From Micromonospora citrea (GTDB taxonomy: Bacteria; Actinomycetota; Actinomycetes; Mycobacteriales; Micromonosporaceae), in the NCBI RefSeq assembly GCF_900090315.1, contig NZ_FMHZ01000002.1, forward strand, positions 2,954,501 through 3,018,500: a stretch of 64,000 nt of DNA, given 5' to 3'. This document shows positions 45,331 to 53,883 of the stretch, in pieces; position 1 is the first letter of the stretch; every line of letters begins with the position of its first letter. The position numbers and the translations under genes are program-made. The notes beneath the pieces were generated by a model that saw only the letters and a list, made by a program, of their open reading frames with translations, ran no database searches and had not been told where the DNA came from.

Positions 45331-45966
45331 ATGCCCACGCGAAGCAGCTCGGGATCGACCGCGACCAAGAACCCCCCGGGCAACCAGACGCCGAACACCC
45401 CGGACATCAACGAGAGCGAGATCGCGCGGATGAAGGTCGACGACCTCCGCGACCGCCTCCGCCGGCGCGGCGTCACCGACACCGCCGACATGAAGAAGGA
45501 CGACCTGGTCAAGGCCCTCGTCAAGAGCATGAAGGCGGGCACCGGATCGTCGGGCTCCGCCCGCTCGGCCGGCTCCTCGGGCTCCTCGTCCGGCGGCATC
45601 CGGACCGGCGCGCAGACCTCCAGGTCGGTGAAGTACTCGCAGGTCATCGACTCCGTCGACGACGAGCCGGAGCGGCCCGGCCGCAGCCTGGTCACCACCG
45701 ACCACGAGGTGATCCGGCAGTGGGCCGAGGCCCGCAACGGTGTTCCGTGCACCGTCGACGGCACCGACCACGACGGCCACGCCGGTGTCCTGCGCTTCGA
45801 CTTCCCGGCCAACGGCCGCGAGGACCGGCTGCGCGAGATCAGCTGGGAGGAGTGGTTCGACGCCTTCGACAAGCGCCGGCTGAACTTCATCTACCAGGAG
45901 GAACGCTCCGACCGGCGGCAGAGCAACTTCTTCCGGTTGGAGAGCCCCGACCGCGAGGACGGCTGA
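45331..45966 (+). CDS. SAP-like domain protein with conserved C-terminal module
   Basis: 211 residues. A Ser/Thr-rich N-terminus leads to a SAP/Rho-N-like helix pair (MKVDDLRDRLRRRGVTDTAD, MKKDDLVKALVKSM; residues ~34-67), a Gly/Ser-rich linker and a C-terminal module (DHEVIRQWAEARNGVPCTV ... EISWEEWFDAFDKRRLNFIY). That module is known from small bacterial proteins, often mis-annotated as branching enzyme. SAP suggests nucleic acid binding. A stress role is inferred from its promoter and neighbours. Confidence 0.82.
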   Translation: MPTRSSSGSTATKNPPGNQTPNTPDINESEIARMKVDDLRDRLRRRGVTDTADMKKDDLVKALVKSMKAGTGSSGSARSAGSSGSSSGGIRTGAQTSRSVKYSQVIDSVDDEPERPGRSLVTTDHEVIRQWAEARNGVPCTVDGTDHDGHAGVLRFDFPANGREDRLREISWEEWFDAFDKRRLNFIYQEERSDRRQSNFFRLESPDREDG

Positions 45967-45982
45967 GCCTCGTCGTACCCGT

Positions 45983-46021
45983 CGAAGGCCCGGGCCGGCA
46001 TGCCGCCGACCCGGGCCTTCG
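45983..46021 (+). terminator. Hairpin after the SAP-domain gene
   Basis: A 12-bp perfect stem CGAAGGCCCGGG (45983-45994) with its complement at 46010-46021 and a 15-base loop. Confidence 0.75.
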
Positions 46022-46099
46022 CGCGTCGTCCGGCCTGCCCGCGTGGCCCGGCCTTCATCCGTCGTCCGGCGTCCTTTGTGGTGTTCCGGCAGGTCCGGC

Positions 46100-46124
46100 G
46101 ATTGAGCGCCCTCGCTGGGGGTAG
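46100..46124 (+). promoter_or_regulatory. Candidate sigma-B-like promoter for the SRPBCC gene
   Basis: GATT (46100-46103), 15-base spacer, GGGTAG (46119-46124). One deviation from the consensus (final G rather than Y). Confidence 0.45.
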
Positions 46125-46193
46125 GAGTTCAGGCAGACGAGGGACGGCTCTCCCCTCCGAGAAGATCGATTCGACCAACGAGGAGGAATACCC

Positions 46194-46910
46194 GTGACCA
46201 CGAAGGTCGAGAAGTCCATCGAAGTGCAGGTTCCGGTGAGCACCGCATACAACCAGTGGACGCAGTTCGAGGAGTTCTCCCGCTTCATGGGTGGCGTCCG
46301 CGAGGTGCGCCAGCTCGACGACCGGCGGATGCACTGGGTCGCCGAGATCGCCGGTGTCCAGCGTGAGTGGGACGCGACGGTCCTGGAGCAGGTGCCCGAC
46401 CGGAAGGTCGCCTGGGCGGCCACCGAGGGCGCGACGAACGCGGGGGCGGTCTACTTCCAGCCCGTCGGCCCCGACCGCACGATGGTGCAGCTGCACCTCG
46501 AGTACGAGCCCGAGGGCATGGTCGAGAAGGCCGGCGACAAGCTGAACATCGTCGAGCGGCAGGCCGAGTCCGACCTGCGGAAGTTCAAGTCGTACATCGA
46601 GGAGCGCGGCGTGGAGACCGGGGCCTGGCGTGGCACGGTCGACGGCGGCCTCGGGGTGGGCACGCCGGGCGTCGAGCACGCGGCGGCCACGCGCGGCGAC
46701 AGCGGCAAGGCCGGCGTGTCCGGCAAGGCCGTGGCCGCCGGCGCGGCGGTGGCGGGGGCGGCTGCGGCCGGAGCCGCGGCGGCCGCGAAGCGTCGCTCCG
46801 ACGACACGGACGACCGCCCGATCACCACGACCGACACCGCCTACGTGGTGACCGACGCCGAGGTCGTGCCGGAGCCCGGCGCCGCCGGTCACCCGCACCG
46901 CACGCTCTGA
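46194..46910 (+). CDS. SRPBCC (polyketide-cyclase-like) family protein with Ala-rich tail
   Basis: 238 residues from GTG 46194 (GAGGAGGAA upstream). The START-like domain fills ~1-150 (VEKSIEVQVPVSTAYNQWTQ; FEEFSRFMGGVREVRQLDDR). The C-terminal ~90 residues are low complexity: a Gly-rich stretch, an Ala/Gly segment (VAAGAAVAGAAAAGAAAAAK) that could insert in a membrane, and an acidic end. The SRPBCC fold binds hydrophobic ligands. A terminator hairpin follows. Confidence 0.87.
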   Translation: MTTKVEKSIEVQVPVSTAYNQWTQFEEFSRFMGGVREVRQLDDRRMHWVAEIAGVQREWDATVLEQVPDRKVAWAATEGATNAGAVYFQPVGPDRTMVQLHLEYEPEGMVEKAGDKLNIVERQAESDLRKFKSYIEERGVETGAWRGTVDGGLGVGTPGVEHAAATRGDSGKAGVSGKAVAAGAAVAGAAAAGAAAAAKRRSDDTDDRPITTTDTAYVVTDAEVVPEPGAAGHPHRTL

Positions 46911-46941
46911 CGGTTTTCCCGTACGCCCACCGGCGTCAGCG

Positions 46942-46972
46942 GACGGCCCAGGTCCCCCGGACCTGGGCCGTC
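46942..46972 (+). terminator. Hairpin after the SRPBCC gene
   Basis: A 14-bp perfect stem (46942-46955 with 46959-46972) and a CCC loop. Confidence 0.85.
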
Positions 46973-47049
46973 GCTCGTGCCCGCCCGGCAGGCGGGGCGA
47001 ACCGTCAGGGGCTCCGCGACCGCGTGGCGGGCGTTCGGCCGGCCGGGCC

Positions 47050-47147
47050 GGCGGCGCGGGAGGCGTCAGGCTACGTCCGCGACGGCCATCCGGGTCCGGC
47101 GGCGCGGGGTGCGTCAGGTGACGTCCGCGATGGCCATCCACAGGTGG
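47050..47147. repeat. 48-bp duplication of the VOC gene 3' end
   Basis: Two copies 48 bases apart share GCGTCAGG..ACGTCCGCGA and GGCCATCC. The distal copy (47050-47097) lies outside the gene, and the other contains the gene's stop (47114-47116). Confidence 0.85.
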
Positions 47148-47518
47148 CCGTCCGGGTCGGCGAAGACGCCCGTGAACGCCCACGGCCGCTGTCCCGGTTC
47201 GACGACGACCTCCGCGCCGGCCGCCCGGGCCCGCTCGACGAGCCGGGTGGCCTCCTCCGGCGTCGCGGCCGGGAGGCTGAGCACGCACTCGCTCTGCCCC
47301 CGCGCCGCCATCTGAGCCTCGCCGATGACCCAGCCGAACCCGCCGGTCGGCACCAGCATGATCCGCAGGCCCTCGTTGACCACGAACTGCAACGGCTCGG
47401 GAATGCCGTCCTCCGCCGGCTCCCCGACCGCCTCCAGGCCGAGCGCGTCCTGGTAGAAGCGGTACGAGGTCTGCCGATCGGCGATCGGCAGACTGACGAC
47501 GACCGGTGCGTACTGCAT
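47114..47518 (-). CDS. VOC (glyoxalase/bleomycin-resistance) family protein
   Basis: 134 residues, two beta-alpha-beta-beta-beta modules. VVSLPIADRQTSYRFYQDAL at the N-terminus and VFADPDGHLWMAI at the C-terminus are typical. Metal ligands are only partly recognisable (N-terminal Pro/Leu in place of His; C-terminal His in DGHLW), so catalysis is uncertain. The function is unknown. Confidence 0.85.
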   Translation of the reverse strand: MQYAPVVVSLPIADRQTSYRFYQDALGLEAVGEPAEDGIPEPLQFVVNEGLRIMLVPTGGFGWVIGEAQMAARGQSECVLSLPAATPEEATRLVERARAAGAEVVVEPGQRPWAFTGVFADPDGHLWMAIADVT

Positions 47519-47613
47519 GAGGTTGCCTCCGAAGGGCTCGCGTTACGACGTGTCATCAGGGTGGACGTGGTGGGACGCGGAAACTCACCGCCGGAGTCGC
47601 GCCCGCCGGCCAG

Positions 47614-48159
47614 TCACTCGCTCCAGCCCGCCGGGTTGGTGCACGACTCCCGCGAGATGCCCGAGCCGGTCTCCGGCCAGCCGCCGAAGCGCTCGTCGTG
47701 CAGGTGGGCGAAGAAGTAGCACATCCCCTCGCACTCGCCGTCCGGGACGGCCACGGCGGGATCGGCGTCGACCGCCTCGTAGAACTCACGCCCCAGGGCG
47801 ACGACGAAGCCCCGGCAGTAGAGGAAGCCGTCGTCGGAGCCGTCGGTCACGTCGTGGACGTCGGCCCGGTCGATGTCGTGCAGCTTGCGCTCCACCACCC
47901 GGTCGAGGTCGGTCAGCTCCCGGCTGGACAGGCCGGCGCTGAGCTGCCGGAGGCTGTCGAGGAACGGGTCGAGCCACGGGTCGAGGGCGTAGCGGCCGTC
48001 GTCATCGTCGTCGGCGTCGGGATCCCGGGTCAGCAGTGCCCGGCGCAGCGCGGCGGGCTCGGGGCCCAGCCGCTCCCAGGCGGACTCGACGAGGGCCCAG
48101 AAGCGGGCCTCGTCCTCGGCGCTCGGCAGCTTGACGACACCATCGGCAAGGTCGGTCAC
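47614..48159 (-). CDS. DUF4240 family protein
   Basis: 181 residues from GTG 48159. ARFWALVESAWERLG and the later DGFLYCRGFVVALGREFYEA segment fit DUF4240, a cytoplasmic family of unknown function sometimes found near immunity genes. It is acidic overall, with a DADDDDDGRY patch. No partner gene is evident next to it. Confidence 0.8.
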   Translation of the reverse strand: MTDLADGVVKLPSAEDEARFWALVESAWERLGPEPAALRRALLTRDPDADDDDDGRYALDPWLDPFLDSLRQLSAGLSSRELTDLDRVVERKLHDIDRADVHDVTDGSDDGFLYCRGFVVALGREFYEAVDADPAVAVPDGECEGMCYFFAHLHDERFGGWPETGSGISRESCTNPAGWSE

Positions 48160-48243
48160 GGCGGGAGCGTATCGAGCACGACCGACATCCCTGCCCCGCC
48201 GACTCCCGCCGCCGGACCGCACGTCGCGGGCGCGGCCCGGTTT

Positions 48244-49197
48244 TCAGGGCCCCGCCGTCGGGTGGAAGCGTTGCCGGTACGCGGTCGGCGTCGTGCCGAG
48301 CACCCGGTGGAACGAGCGGCGCAGCGTCTCGGCGGAGCCGAATCCGGTGGCGCGGGCGATCGCGGCGACGCTCGCGTCACCCGACTCCAGCAGCGCGCGG
48401 GCCGCCTGGATCCGCACCTGCTCGACGTACTGGCCGGGGGTGCGACCCAGCTCACGACGGAACAGCCGGGTGAGGTGCCGCTCGCTGACCAGCGCCCGGG
48501 CGGCCAGCGTGCCGAGCCGGTGGTCGCCGTCGGGCTGGCTGGTGACCGCGTCGAGCACCCCCCGCAGCACCGGGTGCCGTGCCGCCGGCACGAAGTGCGG
48601 ATCGCTGAACTGCGACTGCCCGCCGACGCGCCGGGGGAAGACCACCAGGTGCCGGGCCACGGTGCGGGCGCGGGCGGCGCCGTGGTCCTCCTCGACGAGC
48701 GCGAGGGCGAGGTCGATGCCGGCGGTCATCCCCGCCGAGGTGCGTACCCGCCCGTCGCGGACGTGGATCGCGTCCGGCTCGACGGTGACGTCGGGAAAGC
48801 GCGCGGCGAATTCGGCGCAGGAGTTCCAGTGGGTGGTGGCCCGGCGGCCGGCCAGGAATCCGGCCTCGGCGAGCAGGAAGGCGCCGGTGCACACGGACGC
48901 CACGCGGCGCGCCCCCGCGCCGATGCGGCGCACCTGGCCGGCCGCCGCCGGGTCGGCGTCGAGTTCGCGCACGCCCGGCACGAGCAGCGTGTCGACCGGC
49001 GGGCGGACGTCGGGCAGGGCGAGGTCGACGCCGAGCGGCGTGCCGACGTCGGCCGGCACCGGGCACCCGTCGGGTGAGGCGACGAGGATCCGGTAGCCGC
49101 CGGCGCCGTGGAGCACCTGCATCGGCCCGGCCAGGTCGAGCAGCACGACGCCCGGGCGGACCACCAGCACGACGGTGCGGGTGGCGCCGGTACTCAT
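48244..49197 (-). CDS. GlxA family transcriptional regulator (DJ-1/PfpI domain plus AraC HTH)
   Basis: 317 residues. Residues ~5-170 form a DJ-1-like domain (VVLVVRPGVVLLDLAGPMQV; SVCTGAFLLAEAGFL with the conserved Cys). The C-terminal ~100 residues are a double AraC HTH (LVSERHLTRLFRRELGRTPG; VAAIARATGFGSAETLRRSF). ATG 49197 is chosen. It is divergent from the DyP operon, with 135 bases between starts, so it is the likely activator. Confidence 0.92.
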   Translation of the reverse strand: MSTGATRTVVLVVRPGVVLLDLAGPMQVLHGAGGYRILVASPDGCPVPADVGTPLGVDLALPDVRPPVDTLLVPGVRELDADPAAAGQVRRIGAGARRVASVCTGAFLLAEAGFLAGRRATTHWNSCAEFAARFPDVTVEPDAIHVRDGRVRTSAGMTAGIDLALALVEEDHGAARARTVARHLVVFPRRVGGQSQFSDPHFVPAARHPVLRGVLDAVTSQPDGDHRLGTLAARALVSERHLTRLFRRELGRTPGQYVEQVRIQAARALLESGDASVAAIARATGFGSAETLRRSFHRVLGTTPTAYRQRFHPTAGP

Positions 49198-49332
49198 GAT
49201 CGGTAAGTCTGCGCCGGCCCCGGGCAGGTCCGCAAGGACCCGGTCCCCACCGGAACGGACCTGCCGCCCACACTGCCGGACCTCGAAGCCCGGCCCGGGA
49301 ACCACCTCCGTGACCGGCGCGACCGTTACGAC

Positions 49333-50622
49333 ATGACAGCGTCACACTCGAACCCTCCGCCCGGGCGGCGGCCGGTGGCCTCCCGCCGCGCGGTGCTCGG
49401 CGTCTCGGCGGCGGCGCTGGCCGGCGCGGCCGGTGCCGTCGCCGCCGTCGCGCGCGGCGGTGATCCGGCGCCGGCCCAGCCACCGGCCACCGTGCCGTTC
49501 CACGGCCGCCACCAGGCCGGGATCGCCACCCCGAAGCAGCGGTACGCCGTCTTCGTCGCCTTCGACCTCGTCACCCGCGACGTGGCAGTGCTGCGGAACC
49601 TGATGCGCGACTGGACCGAGGTGGCCGACCGGGTCACCCGCGGGCAGCGACCGCTGCCCCGGGGCAACGCCCCGGCCGGCGCGGCCGTCGACAGCGGGGA
49701 CGGCGACGGGCTCGCGCCCGCCCGGCTCACCATGACGTTCGGCTTCGGGCCGGGCGTTTTCGACGCGCGGTTCGGCCTGGCCGCGCGGCGGCCACCGGCG
49801 CTGCGCGACCTCCCCGCCTTCGCCGGCGACGAACTCGACCCGGCGTACACCGGTGGCGACCTGGTCGCGCAGGTGTGCGCCGACGACCCGCAACTGGCCA
49901 GCTACGCGGCCCGGCAGTTGCGCAGCCGGGTCATGGGCATCGCCCGGTTGCGCTGGGTCCAGCGGGGTTTCCAGGGATATCCGGCGGACGGCGGCACGCC
50001 GCGCAACCTGTTCGGGCAGAAGGACGGCACCGCGAATCCGGCCCCCGGCACGCCCGAGTTCGCCGACACGGTGTGGGTGCCCGACGGGGCCGATCCCGCC
50101 TGGATGGCCGGCGGCACGTTCCTGGTCCTGCGCCGGATCCGGATGTCGCTGGCGACGTGGGACCTGACTCCGCTCGCGGAGCAGGACGCGATCCTCGGTC
50201 GGCACCGCGACACCGGCGCGCCGCTGTCCGGCGGCTCCGAGTTCACGGCGCCCGACCTGGATCGCACCGGGCCCGGCGGCGCGCCGGTGATCGCGGCCGA
50301 CAGCCACGTCCGGCTGGCCCGGCCCTTCAAGATGTTCCGCCGGGGCTTCAACTACGACGACGGGCCGCAGGGCGACGAGCCGCACGCGCACCCGGCCGGC
50401 ACCGAGCCGCACGACCACGCCAACCACCGGCACGACTACGACGCCGGGCTGCTGCTGGCCGTGTACGTGCGCGACCCCGGCGCGCAGTTCGTCCCGGCGC
50501 AGGAGGCGCTCGCCCGCGCCGACCGGCTCACCACGTTCACCACACACGTCGGCAGCGGCGTCTGGGCCGTCCCGCCGGGCGCGGAGCCCGGCGGCTACGT
50601 CGGCCAGGCGCTGCTCGGCTGA
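49333..50622 (+). CDS. DyP-type haem peroxidase, Tat-exported
   Basis: 429 residues. The twin-arginine signal is SRRAVLGVSAAALAGAAGAV (residues ~17-36). The DyP distal motif is GQKDGTAN (GxxDG) and the proximal haem His is in DSHVRLARPFKMFRRGFNYD. A His-rich stretch (EPHAHPAGTEPHDHANHRHD) is unusual and may bind metal. It resembles EfeB/YwbN class peroxidases, but no EfeU/EfeO genes are adjacent. First gene of a three-gene plus-strand set. Confidence 0.93.
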   Translation: MTASHSNPPPGRRPVASRRAVLGVSAAALAGAAGAVAAVARGGDPAPAQPPATVPFHGRHQAGIATPKQRYAVFVAFDLVTRDVAVLRNLMRDWTEVADRVTRGQRPLPRGNAPAGAAVDSGDGDGLAPARLTMTFGFGPGVFDARFGLAARRPPALRDLPAFAGDELDPAYTGGDLVAQVCADDPQLASYAARQLRSRVMGIARLRWVQRGFQGYPADGGTPRNLFGQKDGTANPAPGTPEFADTVWVPDGADPAWMAGGTFLVLRRIRMSLATWDLTPLAEQDAILGRHRDTGAPLSGGSEFTAPDLDRTGPGGAPVIAADSHVRLARPFKMFRRGFNYDDGPQGDEPHAHPAGTEPHDHANHRHDYDAGLLLAVYVRDPGAQFVPAQEALARADRLTTFTTHVGSGVWAVPPGAEPGGYVGQALLG

Positions 50623-50651
50623 GCCACGTCCCGCAACGAGAGGACCTTCCG

Positions 50652-51299
50652 ATGGACCCCTTCCACGAGCTGCCGTTCCCGTCGACCGAGCTGGCGCGGG
50701 AAACCGCCCGGTACGTGCGGCAGCGCGCCGATCCGGCGATCTTCAACCACAGCATGCGGACCTACCTCTACGGCCGGTTCCTCGGCGAGCAGCGCGGCCT
50801 GCGGCCCGACCGCGACTACGACGACGAGTTGCTGTTCCTCGGCTGCGTCCTGCACGACGTCGGGCTGACCGACGACGGCAACGGCGACCAGCGCTTCGAG
50901 CTGGACGGCGCCGACCTGGCCGCGCGGCACCTCACGGCGCACGGCGTGCCGCCGGACCGGGTCGAGGTCGTCTGGGACGCCGTCGCCCTGCACCTGTGCG
51001 GCGACATCCCGCTGCGCAAGCGGCCCGAGATCGCGCTGGTGACGACCGGCGCCGGGTACGACCTGCAACCGGACGGTCCGCCGCTGCCGCCCGGGTACGC
51101 CGACCGGATCCACGCCGTGCTGCCCCGCCTGCGCGCCACCGTGGTGCTCCACGACGCGGTCGTCGGCCAGGCGCTCGCCAAGCCGCAGAAGGCGCCGCCG
51201 TACAGCATGCCGGGCGAGCTGGTCCGGCAGCACACGGGCGCGACCTGGCCGACCTGGGAGGAGCTGATGCGGATGGAGCCGAGCTGGGGCGACTACTGA
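50652..51299 (+). CDS. HD domain phosphohydrolase (cyanamide hydratase-like)
   Basis: 215 residues from ATG 50652 (GAGAGGA upstream). HD motifs: NHSMRTYLYGRFL, CVLHDVGLTDDG (HD), DAVALHLCGDIP. The arrangement resembles cyanamide hydratase-like HD proteins that hydrate nitrile-like bonds. The substrate is unproven. It is 29 bases after the DyP gene and probably co-transcribed. Confidence 0.88.
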   Translation: MDPFHELPFPSTELARETARYVRQRADPAIFNHSMRTYLYGRFLGEQRGLRPDRDYDDELLFLGCVLHDVGLTDDGNGDQRFELDGADLAARHLTAHGVPPDRVEVVWDAVALHLCGDIPLRKRPEIALVTTGAGYDLQPDGPPLPPGYADRIHAVLPRLRATVVLHDAVVGQALAKPQKAPPYSMPGELVRQHTGATWPTWEELMRMEPSWGDY

Positions 51300-51402
51300 T
51301 GTCGGAAACTGTGCGGACGATGGCGTTCCAGACACTGGCCGGGGCTCTTCGACCACGACAGGATCTTCAGCAGCAGATCACTTCAAGTCGCGGGAGCAAG
51401 AG

Positions 51403-52446
51403 ATGGCAACGGTTCGGCACGTGGCGGTGTACGGCGCGTACGGGCACACCGGTCGGTTCGTGGTCGCCGAGCTGCGGGAACGCGGATACGTCCCGCTGCT
51501 GGTCGGCCGCGACCAGGACAAGCTGCGGGCGCTGGCACGTGACTTCCCGGGCCTGCGGACGCGGCAGGCGTCGGTCGACGAGCCGGCCGCCCTCGACCGC
51601 GCCCTCGACGGCGCGGCCGCCGTGATCAACACCGCCGGCCCGTTCGCCTCGACCGCCGCCCCCGTCATCGAGGCGGCGCTGCGCGCCGGCATCCCGTACG
51701 TCGACGTGGCCGCCGAGATCGAGGCCAACGTCGACACGTTCGCCGACTTCGCGGAGCGCGCCCGCGCCGCCGACACCGTGGTGGTCCCGGCGATGGCCTT
51801 CTACGGCGGCCTCGGCGACCTGCTCGTCACCACCGCCATGGGCGACTGGACCGCCGCCGACGAGGCGCACATCGCCTACGGTCTGAGCAGCTGGCACCCC
51901 ACCGGCGGAACCGTCGCCTCCGGCGTGATCTCGGCACAGCGCCGCGGCGGCCGCCGGGTCCGCTACACGGGCGGTCAGTTGGAGTACCACAACGACGAGC
52001 TGCCCACCCTGGAGTGGTCCTTCCCCGACCCGCTGGGCACCCAGAACGTCATCGGCGAGTTCTCCATGGCCGACATCGTCACCGTCCCCAGCCACCTGGC
52101 AATCCCCGAGGTGCACACCTACATGACCGCCAAGGCGGCCGGGGACCTGTTCGCCCCCGACGCCGCGGCGCCGACCGCCGTCGACGAGCGCGGTCGCTCC
52201 GCACAGACCTTCCACGTCGACGTCCGCGTCCGCTCCGGCGACACCGAACGCCGCGTGATCGCCACCGGCCAGGACATCTACGCCATCAGCGCGCCGCTCG
52301 CCGTGGAGGCCGTCGACCGCATCCTCACCGGCCGCACCAGGACCACCGGCGTCGCCTCCGCGGGCGCCCTCTTCGACGCCCCGGACTTCCTCGACGCCCT
52401 CTCCCCGTACCTCACCCTCCACACCCCGGCCGACACCCGCGCCTGA
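51403..52446 (+). CDS. Saccharopine dehydrogenase-like NAD(P)-binding protein
   Basis: 347 residues. The Rossmann motif is VAVYGAYGHTGRFVVAEL (residues ~7-24; GxxGxxG). VINTAGPFASTAAPVIEAAL and IPYVDVAAEIEANVD fit the saccharopine-dehydrogenase-like reductase family. The C-terminal domain is variable. It is third in the GlxA-regulated set after DyP and HD, suggesting a shared catabolic or detoxifying task that I cannot name. Confidence 0.88.
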   Translation: MATVRHVAVYGAYGHTGRFVVAELRERGYVPLLVGRDQDKLRALARDFPGLRTRQASVDEPAALDRALDGAAAVINTAGPFASTAAPVIEAALRAGIPYVDVAAEIEANVDTFADFAERARAADTVVVPAMAFYGGLGDLLVTTAMGDWTAADEAHIAYGLSSWHPTGGTVASGVISAQRRGGRRVRYTGGQLEYHNDELPTLEWSFPDPLGTQNVIGEFSMADIVTVPSHLAIPEVHTYMTAKAAGDLFAPDAAAPTAVDERGRSAQTFHVDVRVRSGDTERRVIATGQDIYAISAPLAVEAVDRILTGRTRTTGVASAGALFDAPDFLDALSPYLTLHTPADTRA

Positions 52447-52506
52447 CCGGCGACCCGCGCCGTGCTCCAGACTGCGCCCAGCACGGTCGAGCGATCCCGT
52501 GAAACG

Positions 52507-52537
52507 AAGATGCCCAGGTCGTCGACCTGGGCATCTT
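52507..52537. terminator. Perfect inverted repeat ending the conserved segment
   Basis: AAGATGCCCAGGTCG with its exact complement around one central base, A-rich before and CTTT after. A bidirectional terminator. The same CCCAGGTC hairpin core recurs beside each tRNA-end copy downstream. Confidence 0.85.
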
Positions 52538-52539
52538 TC

Positions 52540-52583
52540 CGGCCGCCTGACCGAATCGGACCGTCGACCGATGCCTTACGAAA
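52540..52583. repeat. Degenerate tRNA-Thr 3'-end copy (att relic 1)
   Basis: CGGCCGCCTGACCGAATCGG and the bases after it align with the tRNA-Thr 3' half (61028-61071) at most positions. It marks the outermost edge of the island array. Confidence 0.7.
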
Positions 52584-52687
52584 TCACGATGGGCGACGCG
52601 GCGAGCGATTGCGGCTTTCGGTCCCGTGAACGCTTGCCGTACGGGACGGCGGTGCAGCCGGGTCACACCGGTCGGGAGTGCTGGTCA

Positions 52688-53383
52688 TCAGCTCGCGGAA
52701 TCCGGGAACAGGTACAGGTCGAGCCACAGTCCCTGGCCGTCGATCTCCAGCTGCTGACTGCTGCCTGAGAGGCTGGGCGGGCCGGCGTAGGTGCCGGTGA
52801 GCGTGTAGAGGCCCGGGTCGACGTCGAACTGGAAGTAGCCGTCGGGGCCGGTGATCATCTCGATCCCGGCCGGCTCCAGCCGGATCGTCGCCCCCGCCAC
52901 CGGCAGCCAGGTGGTCATGTCGAGCGCCTGGCCCCTGAGGTCCCAGATGACCGACACCGTGAAGGTCGCCTGCGTCATGGAGCTGCGCCGGCCGTGCCGG
53001 TCGACCGCCACCGCGTGCACCGGACGCTCACCGCTCACGCTGCCGACGTCGATCGTCACATTGGCCGTGCCATCAGAGCCCGCCAGGACCTCGCTGCCCA
53101 GACTGGTGTTGTCGACGCTGTACCGGAAGCTGGCCACCTTGGGGTCACCGTTCGCGTGGAACCTGACGGCAAGCTGACCGCCTTCAACCGCGCTGCCCCC
53201 GTTCGGGAAGCTGATCGCCGGCTGGAGGGGCACCTTCGTCGTGGCTGACGGCGCGACGGCCGCCGACGCGGGCGGGGCCAGCACCGTAAGGCTGGCGGCC
53301 AACAACACCAGCGACGCGGTCACCGCAACGAGGCCACGGCGGGTAGAACGGGTGCGCGTACCCGAGGCTGGTCCGACAGACAT
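52688..53383 (-). CDS. Secreted protein with prealbumin-like (carboxypeptidase-regulatory) domain
   Basis: 231 residues. A basic N-terminus and signal peptide (LVAVTASLVLLAASLTVLAP, cleavage near PASA) are followed by a beta-rich Ig-like region (ISFPNGGSAVEGGQLAVRF) and a C-terminal prealbumin-like fold (VAGATIRLEPAGIEMITGPD, GYFQFDVDPGLYTLTGTY). No catalytic residues are seen. It is a passenger gene of island module 1. An inverted repeat GTCCCGT/ACGGGAC (about 52620-52647) may terminate it. Confidence 0.75.
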   Translation of the reverse strand: MSVGPASGTRTRSTRRGLVAVTASLVLLAASLTVLAPPASAAVAPSATTKVPLQPAISFPNGGSAVEGGQLAVRFHANGDPKVASFRYSVDNTSLGSEVLAGSDGTANVTIDVGSVSGERPVHAVAVDRHGRRSSMTQATFTVSVIWDLRGQALDMTTWLPVAGATIRLEPAGIEMITGPDGYFQFDVDPGLYTLTGTYAGPPSLSGSSQQLEIDGQGLWLDLYLFPDSAS

Positions 53384-53599
53384 CCGAGCCCTCGAATCAT
53401 CAGAAGGTCATGGCCTGGTCAAGCTAGCAAGCGCCTGCCAGCTCGCGGACCTGAAAACGGTGCACATGTCGATCGCCACCGCCTGGATCTGGTCCCGCCA
53501 GGCTGGTGAGCGAGCGGTCAGCCCGATGAGCTGCGAGCCCTTCACGCTCGGGTCGGCCCCAACACCCCTCGACAGGCAAGGCGCAAATGGCCGTCCAAC

Positions 53600-53857
53600 C
53601 TCCGCAGGCCAGCGAGTCTCGCCGTGGCGGCGGGCGCCAACGTCAAGGCGGTGCAGCGGATGCTCGGGCACGCCTCGGCGTCGATGACGCTGAACCTGGA
53701 CGGGGGTCTGTTCGGCGACGGCCTGGACGCTGTCGCCAATCGGTTGGATGAAGCAGTCGCTGCACGAGACGAGGATTTCCGAGGACTCGACCCGTCAGCG
53801 GCGGCGTGGCCGACCTCGGGAAACGGCGAAGCCCAGGTCGTTGACCTGGGCTTCTTC
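53600..53857 (+). pseudogene. Tyrosine integrase C-terminal relic, module 1
   Basis: The frame reads SLAVAAGANVKAVQRMLGHA, then SASMTLNLDGGLFGDGLDAV and ANRLDEAVAARDEDF. This is the C-terminal end of an actinobacterial integrative-element integrase. Catalytic R-H-xxR are lost, and the catalytic Tyr (MTLDVYAGLF in relatives) is Asp here. It ends next to a hairpin and att relic 2. Confidence 0.85.
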
Positions 53858-53883
53858 ACCGAGCCGCCTGACGGAATCGAACC
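53828..53883. repeat. Hairpin plus att relic 2 (23 bp of tRNA-Thr 3' end)
   Basis: A GAAGCCCAGGTC/GACCTGGGCTTC stem (53828-53854), then GAGCCGCCTGACGGAATCGA and ACC (53861-53883) identical to the tRNA-Thr 3' end; identity stops there. Confidence 0.85.

Noticed and set aside
47614..48159. DUF4240 as part of an immunity or defence system
   Set aside because: No toxin, nuclease or secretion gene is adjacent; the neighbours are metabolic and regulatory.
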